Of a stretch of DNA of 64,000 nt, positions 35,874-46,568 are shown piece by piece. The DNA lies in the NCBI RefSeq assembly GCF_963678635.1, contig NC_087063.1:69835617-69899616 (forward strand), in the 5' to 3' direction. The notes under the pieces are model-generated. The model searched no databases. It was not told where the DNA came from and was given only the letters and a program-made list of their open reading frames with translations. The translations under genes were made by a program, and so were the position numbers. Each line of letters begins with the position of its first letter. Position 1 is the first letter of the stretch. Origin of the DNA: Symsagittifera roscoffensis (Eukaryota; Xenacoelomorpha; Acoela; Convolutidae).

Positions 35874-38800
35874 ATGAGTTTAGACAAGTCAAGGATACCA
35901 AAACGAGGTAATAGCTCTAGGAAATTCATACCTGAAAAGCAAAGAAAAACGATGACCGATCCTTTTGTGGATTGGATCAAGCGAACCCGGTCCGATAAAG
36001 AGGGGACGGTTTCAGGCAGAATGGTTGAAACGAGAAGTCAAAAGACCTCAGAAGAGCGAAGAGAACTGTTAGAAGTGGAGGTCAATACGGACCATACCAT
36101 GAACGACAACCAGGGAGTAAATGGACTGGAAGGGAGAGGCAGAAGGCTGGCGAGTGAATCTACTCCGGTAGAGCAAGGCCATGATTTTGCCACTTCCACG
36201 GGGACGTTGGATCGAGAGGAGATGTCGGAACTGTCCGAAATCTCAACTGAAGTAACGGCAACTAGAAGATCTCCGACAGACAACACTATGATGGCAAGCG
36301 GAACTGGAAAACAAACAACCTCATCATCGTTCTCAGAAAGAATGAAGAACACCTTCGGAAACATCTTTCCATTCAGCATGGGAGGAGGAGCAGGAAACGA
36401 TGGGGAGTCCCAGGAGGAAGAGGATGAAGAGGAGCAAGGGGACTTTGGATCTCAAGTCAGTCTCAATAGTTCGATCCAGGAGAGTGAGGCACACGTCGGA
36501 AGAGAGACTGGAACCATGGATAAATTTGGTGTAGTGACAACGATAAGCAAAGAGGCAAACACACCGGGCCAGTCGAAGGACTTCGCGATTAGGACAAGTT
36601 CGGAGCCACAACCTGAAGAGAGTAGAACCAGAGGGCTTGGCAACGCGTTAGCGGATCCTGAAATAGATAATGATAAAACGTCAAGACAGAGAGTCAAGGC
36701 CCAGATCTCTACCAGCACGAAGCTACCTGGGACCGACAGAGTAACACCACCACTAGTGACGCCACTCATGGATAACGGGGCAGCACTAGAGGAAGCCTTA
36801 AACAACATAGTGGGCAGTTTAGGAGAACAAAATGAACAGATGTCGATAAGGATGAGTGAACTGGAAAGAGCAGTTCACATTGAAAGAGAAAGTCTGCGGG
36901 AAGAAATAAACCGCAACAGACAAGAAGTTGGCAGAAGCGAAAAACGCTTGAAAGAAAGAACGGACGAACATATGACGAGGAACTTGTCGCGAATGACAAG
37001 AGAGGCGGAACAGAGGGAGTTACGCTTAAGAGCCGACATGGAGAAGTTAAGAATACAGCAAGAGCAGTCTCTTGGGTCTCTTGACATAAAGATAGACGCG
37101 ATGATGGAGAGGCGAACTCAGGCTATCATGGATAGGTTGGACGGGCTACTAAGCAGCAAGAGTGGACCAAAAGAAGGAGAGCCGAACTCGGGAGGTCCCA
37201 GCAGGGAACCGAGGGTGAACTTCAATGAACATCAAAGGAGGAAGACGTATGGATCCACTAGAGGCAGGGGCAGTTCATCAGGCTATGCCACAAGGGGTAA
37301 TACAGCATGGGGCCCGAACAGTAGAGCGAGTTCAACGGGGAACAGACAAACCTCGAACGAACGACCAACGCAAAGCACACATGCGACTGGGAGAAGCGAT
37401 TCTGGCAACATGGGGCATACAAGCCCGAGGAGGAGTCACATGGGCCAAGCGGGAAACGCTCATGGTGATTCGGATTGCAGGGATGCACCGCACACAGAGC
37501 CTTCGACAAGGTGTGAGGACACTCAAGCGGGACACTCAAGGGATGCTACGGCAATGGCCACAGCATTTGAACCCCTGAACAGGTCTTTGGAGACATTCCT
37601 GACGCGGTTATCTAGAACCAATGAACGCAGTGAAAAGTCCAGAAGAGTCTTTAAGAAGCCAAGATGCTACAAGGACGAATCTGATGGCTGTATTGATACC
37701 TGGATAGAGGTAATGAAGCTGCATTTCGAGGAAGAGGACTTGTCGGAGAGACAGGAATGCAACGCGCTCACCAGCAACTTAGAAGGGACAGCCCTGAACT
37801 GTGTCATGGCTAAGAAACAGTATCAACGTGACACTGCTGAGAAAATCTTCGAAATCTTGTTAAACCGTTTCGGATCAGGGGTGCAGGGGCACCAGGCGAT
37901 GATGCGCTTCGAGAAACGGAGGCAACGAGAAGATGAAACAATAGACAAGTTTCTCGATGATTTGGAAATGCTGAGAAGACGCAGCCAACCGGATGAGTCA
38001 AACCGAAGGATGAACCTGGCCGTAGCCTCAAAATTCATCGATGGTGTGAAAAATGATGAACTTCGTACGATGCTAGCAACGCATTACACACCACTATCAA
38101 CTAATGCGCCAACACCGGAGGAGTTGAGGCTCAAATCAAAAGAGTATCTGTTGTTGAAACCTCCTTCGAGATCTGGATATTACAAGAACAATTATGGCAA
38201 TTTTAACAACGGACCAGCAAACCAAGGGAACAATTGGTACAAACCGAGGGATGATATGGACAAGAGACGTTCTTGTGCTAATTGCAGTTCAACAGACCAT
38301 CATGTGTCAGCATGCCCAGCTTACAAACAAGGCATGAAAGCAATAGGCTTTAGCCTCGAGGACGAAGATGCGTCAGAGTCGGATCATGAGGATTTCATGA
38401 GAGGAGTAATTGCGAAATTTGGCCCGAGGTGTTTCTTTTGTAACTTGGAAGGTCATTTTAAATCAGATTGTCCGCAATTCTGGGATGCAGTGGCAGACAT
38501 CAAGCATCCAAGGCATGAAGAAGCTTTGTCAGGAGTGAAAGCAAGCAAGGCTCGACTTTTGAGCGAAGCAGAGGCACGCAGGAAGGACAAACCTCAAGAG
38601 CTGGCGGCAAAGAAAATGCAAGCAGTAACAGAAGAAGCACGTGAACCGGAACCAGCAACTGCGGCCGATGACTTCAAGATCGATTATAAGGCAGCCGCAA
38701 AGGATGCTCTAAATAGAGTACAGCAGGAATTGGTGACGAAAGAGATCGAACAAAAAGTGAAACTTGAACTGGAAAATGAAAAGCTTCAGGAGCAACTGAA

Positions 38801-39359
38801 TACCTTCGAGGCAACGGAGTTCGAGGAGACGAAAACACCAAGCAGTTTAGATATGAAACTTAAAGTGATCTCCGGTAAGAGGTTCGGCATGGCGCCGCAG
38901 GGAAAGAAGATACAGTCGATAATCTCAGTGGCTGGACACCAGGTAATAAGAAATTTGAGTGAACCATCAGAGTTCACTTTAATGCATTTGGACACATATG
39001 CAGATTATCTGAGGCAGGTGGAGCCACGCACTGAGTCGAGAGCTGTGCGAGCACTACTAACGACGGTAGGCCCTCGCATGAAGAAACTTCATGGACGCTA
39101 CTTGGAGGTCTATGGGCCGTATCAAATAATGCTGAACGTGGATGGAATCAGCATCTACACCAGGACTTACATAACAACAGATGATGACCAAATGGGGCAG
39201 ATCTATTTGGGTAAAGAGGAACTCAAAGTCCGCAGGATAGGCCATGACGCCATGATGGAACAAGACGCGGTACATATTGGATATGAAGCAGATGTGACAG
39301 CACACCTGCTTGACACCAACGGAACAAAAATCGGAGTCACAGGGCTTCTGGACACGGGC
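35874..39359 (+). CDS. Gag of the large Gypsy element, to the protease active site
   Basis: The ATG at 35874 opens about 1160 codons before the protease catalytic Asp-Thr-Gly at 39351-39359. It has a long charged Ser/Thr/Glu-rich N-terminal half, a coiled coil at about residues 300-430, a Gly/Arg/Ser-rich stretch, a capsid region at about 590-740, and two zinc knuckles (CX2CX4HX4C: CANCSSTDHHVSAC near 800, CFFCNLEGHFKSDC near 855). A Lys/Glu helical part and a segment leading to the protease follow. Gag packages the element RNA; the knuckles bind it. It is much longer than a typical Gypsy gag (300-500 residues). No stop occurs before the protease, so gag and protease were one frame; the frame then shifts inside the active-site motif. 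Confidence 0.9.
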
Positions 39360-40490
39360 GGTGGTGAGTGTGATGCCGATAAAAACCTGGGAGAGAATGG
39401 GCTTCACGCGGGAAGATTTGATTCCTACGAATCTCCGACTAGCCGCTGCAAATCGAGGAGCTATCTACGTAACCGGAAGAACACCGGTGACGGTCCTTCA
39501 CATGGGAGGACGGAACCTTTGGATGAGCTTCCTGGTGGTAGAGAATCTGGACGACGCCGACCAATTCATCTTGGGCAGAGATTTTGTCAGGAACTTTGAC
39601 GTGATGATTGACTTGAACAACGGTCTAATACGGATTAGAAACCCGGACCGAAAGTATGTTAAGAGACCAATTAATAGGATAATAACAGACGAGAATAAGG
39701 TACCAGTTTTTTTGGATAGAAAAGTAAAATTACAACCAGGACAAGCTGTAGTAGCGATTTTTAGAATGAGAAATTTAAATTCGTTAAGTGATAGTAAACA
39801 GGTTTGCTTAGTACCGAATCCAAATAGTCAGAGTTCGGTGATTTTAGGCCGGAGCTTCTCGGTAACGCGAAACGGACTGTGTGTCAGTGTGTTGTTGAAC
39901 ACACTGGACACCACGGTTTCAATCCAGCGTGGAAAGAAGCTTGGCTACGCCTTGCCGATGAGGACCGACTATGAGGAGACAGAAAACTCGAAGAAATATA
40001 GTGTGAAAGACTGTCCTTATCATGCAAATAAAGATAAAATCTTAAAGAGAATTAATGAATTAAAATCTATTCATAAATTGTTTTCCATGAAATCCGAAAC
40101 GGACGACGGCTTATCAACCTGCTCGAATTTTCCGGAACGCCCCTCGTCGTATGAACTAGATTCTGACAAACCGGTTTTGCCAGAAATAGAACATTTAAAA
40201 GGAAAAATAGGTGAGGGAGATTTTGAAAAATTGCGGGACCTCCTAGATCGGAACGCCGAAGTATTTTCAAAACATAAGGCGGACATCGGTTGCTGTAATT
40301 TCGTCGAACACGAAATCGAACTAGAAGAGGGCGCCGTTCCCCATAGGGAAGGCGCAAGGCGAATGACGCCACATAAATCGGAAGCGTGCCGAGCGGAAAT
40401 AGAAATGTTGCTTGAATACGACATGATAGAACCCTCGAAATCACCATGGGCTTGCGGAGTAGTAATGGCGAAAAAGAAAGGGGGCAGCTT
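39351..40490 (+). pseudogene. Protease and RT N-terminal part, frame 1
   Basis: This is retropepsin: the catalytic DTG lies in the gag frame, and from 39361 the protein continues one frame away (VVSVMPIKTWERMGF, then GRTP, NLWMSF, DQFILGRDF). Next come a linker and the RT N-terminus (VPHREGARRMTPHK; EMLLEYDMIEPSKSPWACGVVMAKKK). Compared with the related fragment at 24494, where the motif is uninterrupted, two bases are missing in a GC-rich string at 39357-39361. At a run of five Gs (40480-40484) one base is missing and the protein moves back to frame 0. The net change is minus three. Either copy-level lesions or sequencing errors explain this. Confidence 0.88.
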
Positions 40491-43400
40491 AGATTTTGTT
40501 GCAACTTTCGTTACTTGAACGCGGTAACGATTAAAGATGCGTACCCGATACCGCGAATAGACGAGAGCCTATCCAAACTTGGTGATGCAAAGTTCTTCAC
40601 CACATTGGACTTGGGTTCTGCCTTCTGGCAGGTTCCTCTGCGAAAGAAGGACAGGGAGAAAACCGGATTCGCGTGCGAATTGGGGTTGTACCAGTGGAAG
40701 AGGATGCCCTTCGGCTTGTGCAATGCAACAGCAACTTTTCAAAGGCTGATGGCTCAGGTTTTGACAGGAGTGACCAAACAATACGGGAATCTCTTGATGT
40801 GCTACGTGGATGACGTAGTCATAGCGACACCAACCCTGGAGGATCACATTGATCGACTCGATGAGGTCTTCGGATGTATGAAAAGAGCAGGCTTGAAATG
40901 CAAACCATCGAAATGTGAAATCCTTAGGGATTCGATCAAGTACCTGGGAAGAATGGTGGACAGGCATGGTGTGAGGCCAGATCCAGAAGCAGTAGAGGCT
41001 GTGCTGACATGGAAAGCTCCTAGAACGGACACACAGCTCATGAGCTTCCTAGGGTTTGCCAATTACTACCGAGAATTCATAAAAGGATACGCGGACAAGG
41101 TGTACCCGATGCAGAAGCTGATGCGCAACAAAGGGAAAAGGTTCGAATGGAACGATGAGGCACAAGTTGCTTTCGAGAACATAAAGCGGGAACTGTGCGA
41201 AGCGCCAGTGCTGGACATGCCTACAGAAAAGGGCATGTATGTTCTTGACACAGACGCATCGGTGGTGGCCATCTCAGGAATATTGCATCAAGAGCAAGAA
41301 TGGAACGGAAGAACAGTTCTCCGTCCCATTGCATACGGCAGCAAAGTCTTGAGTGACACAGAGAGGAAATATGGCGCACCAAAAGCAGAAATGTTTGCAG
41401 TAGTTACCTTCGTGGAGAAGTACCGTGCATACTTGGGGAGCGCTCCCTTCAAGTTACGCGTGGACAACAGAGCGTTATCCTGGTTGAAGACCTACTCGAT
41501 GGATCAGAGTTATATTGGTAGATGGATAGTAAGACTGGATGGCTACCATATGATAATCGAACACAGGATGCGTGATAAACATCAGAATGCTGACAGTCTC
41601 AGCAAGAAAACTGAGTTCTATGAAAGATTGGAGCAGAAGCAGGCCAATCAGGCGGAAGTAAAGGAGGGACTCTCGTTTCTGGACAAAGAAACTTATGAAG
41701 CGCTTCCCTTAACGAGATGGTTGGATAAGTCTGGACATCCAATTCCGGGGCATCCTGAGTTACCTGTAGAGAAAGCAGCCGAGATAAAGATCCTGTCAAG
41801 GGAGGACCCGATCCCCTTGGATTTGTTGCTGCGCTCGAACCTGGTCCAGCAAGAACTCTCTCGCATGAATATAAACAGCCTTTCATTATTGGATAAAACG
41901 GTGCAAGTCACACCACAAGTGATGCGGATACTGGGTGGATTGTTAGAAAGAGAAGTGACCAGAGATGACCCCGAGTGGACAGCAGCAGTGGCATCGCTAA
42001 CAGTCAGTGAGAAAGTGAAGATCATGCCGTCCAGACAACAGCACGAAGAGAACAAGAGGGATTGTAGGACAATAGTTCAGCAACTAGTATCCTCAATACC
42101 CCAGGAGATTTTAACCAGTACTTCTTACGGACAGAAAGGACAGGAGAGCGGCAAGCAAAAGAAAACTGTCACCTTTGTAGACCGGGAAAAAGAGGGTGAA
42201 GAGGTAGAACAAAATCTGCTGCAAGACTATTTGTCCGGGGAGAAGGATGAGGAGAAAAACCAGCGATCACAAGATCAACACCCGGGACAAGGAAATTTGT
42301 CCGGGGAGTCCGAGATAGACGAGAAAATTCCTGATGAGAAACAGGACCTAGAGAACAAAGTTTTGTCCGGGGAGTTCAGATGGATGCGAAGGAAATACGG
42401 ACATGATCTGGAGGAGCGTGCAGTCTCCAGCACAACACCTTCGACGGTTGATAAGTCAGAAAGCTCGAGAATGAACACCTATTCAGACAGGGATTCGACC
42501 TCGGGATCAGAACTGTCAGAACTGGCGATACACACGCTACTAGTGGAAACTCGGGCGAGAAACCTGGACAGAGAGGTGTACCAGGATCCTGACAGTGATC
42601 GCTACCTAATACCAAGCGAAAGAGTCTTTGACAACGCAGCGGATGACTTAGAAACGATAGCGGTATCGAAACGTTCGATAAGCCTGTTGCCGCAGAAAGA
42701 GGTAGTCAGGACTGATCTTCAGCCGTTTCAACAAGAAACACAACCGTTGGCGAAGATTTGGTGCGTTAAGATGGAAGAAGACACACATCAGCCCAACGAG
42801 CTGAACAGTCAGATGAGAGTCATGAAGACGTACTTGAAGGCGAGATACAGACTCTCGGACCTTCTAAGGGCGCAGAGAAATGATCGCATGACAAGCAACC
42901 TAAAAAGGTGGATAGAAAACGGTGCACCTGACAAAGGTGACCTGGAAGAAGACAGCTATAGGATCCTGAGACAATACTTCATGCAGAAGGAGGGGAGATT
43001 ATATCTGAACAAGGACGGGATCGTGGCTTGCAGGAGAAGAGAAGAAGACAAGGTCTTATACAAATATAACGCGATAGTGTTGCCGCAACTCTATCAGACA
43101 GAACTATTATTCAGGTCGCATGATCAGATGGGCCATCAAGGGATCGACAAAGTGTATCAGAGGATCCTGAAGCGCTTTGAGTGGCCTGGGATGAAAAAGG
43201 CATGCGAGAAATGGGTGACAGCATGTCTGTCATGCCAACATGTCAAGGATCCTAGGAAGTTGCGATTTCCTTTACAATCAATTGAGTCGTCTGAATTCAA
43301 CGAGGTGGTGCAGATAGATCACCAGAAGATATGCATGACAGACAGCGGTTACAACCAAGTCTTGGTCATGATAGATCACTTCACGAAGTATGCAGAGGCC

Positions 43401-43949
43401 GTGCCCTGCATAACTGCCTCAGCGGAAGAGACATGCGACCACCTGATCAATACGTGGATAGCAAGACACGGATGTCCAATGACGTTTCAATCGGACAATG
43501 GAACGGCTTTCGTAGGCGAGCTTACGAAAGAGCTTATGAGACGGTCACAAGTCGCTCAGGCTCACTCCACGACATACCACCCTCAGACGAATGGCTTAGT
43601 GGAAAGACAGAATAGGACGTTAGTGTCGATGCTGAGGGTATATTGTTCCAGGTACATGACCGATTGGGACAGATACCTTCCACAGGTGATGGGAGCTTAT
43701 AATAGCACGCAACACTCCACCACTGGAGTCAGTCCACACATGATGCTGACGGGACACGAGAAGTCTTTACCCTTGACATTCTTCTACCCAGAGTATGAGG
43801 GAAAGAAAACGTCCCCACAGGTCTACGTGAGGGATGTGATCAAACGCCAACAGGAGTTGAACGATTTGTGTAGACGAAACACTCAGCAGGCACAGGCAAG
43901 GCAGAGGAAAAGATTCGACAAGAAAGCAGCTGGTGCAAAGGCCTACTAG
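40486..43949 (+). CDS. Pol: RT, RNase H and integrase core
   Basis: From the G-run the frame gives RT palm motifs (FTTLDLGSAFWQVPL, MPFGLCNA, CYVDDVVIA with catalytic DD at 40809-40814, SFLGFANYYREFI). RNase H follows (LDTDASVVAISGILHQ, YGAPKAEMFAVVTF). About 470 residues of acidic linker come next, with three LSGE repeats. Integrase has an HX4H/CX2C zinc site (about 43110-43240) and a DD35E core: Asp at 43317, Asp at 43494 and Glu at 43602, with 35 residues between the last two. The enzymes copy the element RNA and insert the cDNA. The frame ends at TAG 43947-43949, just before the integrase C-terminal domain. An internal ATG at 40446 is not a likely start. Confidence 0.93.
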
Positions 43950-44963
43950 GTGGGAGACTACGTATGGGTATTTCAGAACGTTATACCACCGAAAGGAACA
44001 AAGAAGCTTCTAAAAAAGTGGAGGGGACCCTTCATGATTACGGAGGTGCACCAGGAGGGACGTTTTTATAGACTGAGTACTGGCCGAGCCGCCCACTATG
44101 AGAACATCAAGCCACACAATCCATCGACAGAAGACTGGTGTATACCTGCAGACATGGAAGAGGGGGATTATCTAATGATGGACCCTGCTTGTGAGATCAA
44201 TGAAAAAGGCACCAGGGAGAAGAACGATGGAAACGAAGTCGTAGAGGAAGGCACGGATACACCATTGGACCTGGATCCCAACGAACAGATCGAAGCAGAC
44301 GATGAAACCTTGCCCTACGCAGAGGAAGATTGGCAGGATTCCGAACAGACAGAGATTCCCAAGAACATGGAACCAGATCTTCCGTTCACGATGCAGACTC
44401 GTCAGAAAGACGGGATGAGACCAAGAAAGAAATACAATCCTTACGGTGACGACTTTGTAGTGGATAGGATAGATCTAAAGAAAATAGTGGAGGAAGTAGT
44501 GGGTTTAGAGGAAATAACCGTGTCACAAGACATTGACATAGTCGATGATCACAACGATGAGTGGGTTGACGACTGGTCGAAACCCGAGGTGGAGTTCGAC
44601 GATGAGCAACAGCAGTCAAATGAACAAGACCTGACGAACCTGCGTGTCTTAGAGTGGCTGAACGAAATGACATCAGACCCTAAAAAGACCAGCGTTACGA
44701 TTCAAGACGTAGATCGCGAAAGCGCGAAATACATTAAGACCGAACGAGATGATCCTTCCTGGGCTGCCCAGGAAGGACAACTTCTCATTCCAGCTTCTAA
44801 TCTTGACTTAATACCCGGTATGCGATCGACGGGGACGCCGATGGATATTTTTGTCCGGAGAGTGGGGATAGGACTTACCCACACTGAAAACTTGATAATA
44901 AAAAAATTGAGAATAGCAAGAGAAACAGGAAACTTAGAAGCAGAAACAGGCGAAGAACCTTAG
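43950..44963 (+). CDS. Integrase C-terminal GPY/F domain and acidic tail
   Basis: The frame continues directly after the TAG: VGDYVWVFQN, then KKWRGPFMITEVHQ and HYENIKPHN. This is the GPY/F module that completes Gypsy integrases. About 270 acidic residues follow, ending at a second TAG (44961-44963). There is no ATG at the junction, so it is made only if the amber codon is read through, or if TAG is a mutation of a sense codon. The context TAC TAG GTG gives no decisive clue. The long acidic tail is unusual. Confidence 0.85.
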   Translation: MGDYVWVFQNVIPPKGTKKLLKKWRGPFMITEVHQEGRFYRLSTGRAAHYENIKPHNPSTEDWCIPADMEEGDYLMMDPACEINEKGTREKNDGNEVVEEGTDTPLDLDPNEQIEADDETLPYAEEDWQDSEQTEIPKNMEPDLPFTMQTRQKDGMRPRKKYNPYGDDFVVDRIDLKKIVEEVVGLEEITVSQDIDIVDDHNDEWVDDWSKPEVEFDDEQQQSNEQDLTNLRVLEWLNEMTSDPKKTSVTIQDVDRESAKYIKTERDDPSWAAQEGQLLIPASNLDLIPGMRSTGTPMDIFVRRVGIGLTHTENLIIKKLRIARETGNLEAETGEEP

Positions 44964-45474
44964 AAACCTGACATAGGCAGGGTAGTTGAGTCATATTTTA
45001 ACTTACCAAATGAATATTCAAGTAACATAGTACTAACAGATAGTGATTTCATACTCACAAACAGAACATGTGCGATAGCAATCACCGCAGACATGAGTTT
45101 TAGGACGGCGCTAGCGGCAGATTTTAAGAGGGAATACAAAAACGTGGAATTCCTTTGGAAGCAAAGACCAGGGATAGGGGGCGTAGCAGCCTTACCCCCG
45201 GCGGTGTCGCAGATACCGGGAAAGTACTTATGCTTCTTGGTAACGAGGGCGACAGAGAAGCAGCACGTGGACCCAGAAAACCTAGTCTTGTCTTTGACGA
45301 GGCAGAGGGCCTTCCTTGTGGAAAATTGACGTGAAGGAGCTTTCGCTTCCAGTGTACGATCCAAATAGAGGAAGACTGCATCCTCGGGAATTGTACGCGC
45401 TTGTACACGTGATATTCTCTGATACGAACATACAAGTGTATCTACATAAGAAATATTACTTAAGTATAGGCTGA
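44964..45474 (+). pseudogene. Macro-domain-like segment after pol
   Basis: The same frame continues after the second TAG: NIVLTDSDF, CAIAITADMSFRTALAADF, GIGGVAALPP, KYLCFLVTRATEKQHVDPENL. After a shift near 45320 it goes on as LSLPVYDPNRGRL and VIFSDTNIQVYL to TGA 45472. Order and spacing recall the macro domains of the Poa1p/ADP-ribose-1''-phosphate type (acidic N-terminal strand, SxADM..GIAxxF, VGxVAxL, YxLVTK, MPxxxCGLD). Macro domains bind or hydrolyse ADP-ribose. The GxG of the binding loop is not obvious. It has one internal frame change and no good start codon of its own. Assignment is by pattern only. Confidence 0.6.
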
Positions 45475-45884
45475 GTGATGAGCGAGAGGGTGTTAGTCCA
45501 AAGACCAAGTTGCATGTAATATGTGATATGTGTGTTATGTTATGTTATGTTATGTTATGTTATGTGTTAGGTTATTAAGATCATGGGTAAGTAAGCGTTA
45601 GTGACCATGAACAACTAAATGACGATTTTGGGAATAGATGCAAAGTTTGGATTGTCCAATCTTAGGTCGAATTCCAAAATTTTAGAAACCAATTGATTTT
45701 AATAAATTTTAGGATAAATATCTTTTTATCTGAACTTCTTTAAGCAAATTTTAACGATATATATTAAGGTGAAACTGACAGGTGTGACAGTCGTGATTCC
45801 TTTTCTAGATCCTGATTGATCATTTAATTGCTCACTTGAGTCAAAACTTGAAATCGAAATCAAATCAAACTTGGAAAGAACAGT
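45475..45884 (+). other. Spacer with TTATG microsatellite
   Basis: Non-coding stretch between the macro-like segment and ORF3, with about six TTATG units at 45534-45565. It may hold a promoter or splice acceptor for ORF3. None is certain. Confidence 0.55.
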
Positions 45885-46568
45885 ATGGACAATTTCAACC
45901 TGGATGAATTGATGGACCTGGCAGAGGCATATGTAGGACCGATGGTAGATGCGATCGAACGAGACTTCGCTCTGGAGGACCCAGAGGTGGTCATGTTGCT
46001 GACCGCCCTGATTAACATCTTGGGGCACGACAACCGTGGGGACCGCCCCACGGAAGTCCTGTTGATGGCAGCATATGGAGAAAGAGGAGTACTAGACCGC
46101 CCGAACATGAGAGTGATGAGGTGGAGAAACGGGGCTCTCTCAGGGAGTGACTTGGCGAATGAGCCTGGGTTGGGAAGTTCTAGGACTTACCAACCAGGTG
46201 AGATGCCAATGCCCTCCAAGCCCAAACCTGGGCTGACGAGAATGCATCGGGAGATGAACAGCGAAGCGATCTCGTCTGGTTCACCACTGAGAGCAGCTGT
46301 GCCACCAAAAGGGGCGAAAGTAACACAGAAGGTTCAGACGAACCAAACCATACAAGATCTGGACGAGATGAACGATCAGTTGAGAAGTACGAAGAAGGAG
46401 TTAGACGATATGACGAAGACCATGCTGGCGATGGAGGAAGACCGGGACATGTGGAGAAAGTTGTTTGAAGACTGCAACAAAAAGCAGGGTCAAGAGATCG
46501 AACGCTTAAGGCTGGAATACAAAGAGCGATCAAGAAGAAGTCATATAGCTATGTGTCCGGGATTATAG
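45885..46568 (+). CDS. ORF3 N-terminal part, unknown (227 aa)
   Basis: ATG 45885 opens an acidic helical N-terminus (MDNFNLDELMDLAEAY), a Pro/Lys/Ser linker and a coiled coil at about residues 145-220 (DLDEMNDQLRSTKKELDD, then EEDRDMWRKLF). There is no signal peptide, membrane span or catalytic motif that I recognise. From about 46469 the -1 frame is also open and continues as the 676-codon ORF3b. So this is probably the start of a single protein of about 900 residues, joined by a 1-nt loss (an A-run at 46474-46484) or by -1 frameshifting. Confidence 0.7.
   Translation: MDNFNLDELMDLAEAYVGPMVDAIERDFALEDPEVVMLLTALINILGHDNRGDRPTEVLLMAAYGERGVLDRPNMRVMRWRNGALSGSDLANEPGLGSSRTYQPGEMPMPSKPKPGLTRMHREMNSEAISSGSPLRAAVPPKGAKVTQKVQTNQTIQDLDEMNDQLRSTKKELDDMTKTMLAMEEDRDMWRKLFEDCNKKQGQEIERLRLEYKERSRRSHIAMCPGL

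Noticed and set aside
36038-37539. Minus-strand frames of up to 118 codons opposite gag
   Set aside because: These are antisense shadows of the gag frame with Ser/Leu/Phe-rich composition expected from reverse-reading Glu/Lys codons. The same holds for minus frames at 40067-42615 and 46180-48698.
40475-40486. Programmed -1 frameshift signal in RT
   Set aside because: The zero frame reads AAA GGG GGC, which is not a proper slippery heptamer, and a frameshift within RT motifs would make no biological sense. A lost G in a G-run is simpler.
45534-45565. CRISPR or satellite array
   Set aside because: Just a short TTATG microsatellite of about six units. No spacer-repeat structure is present anywhere in the window.
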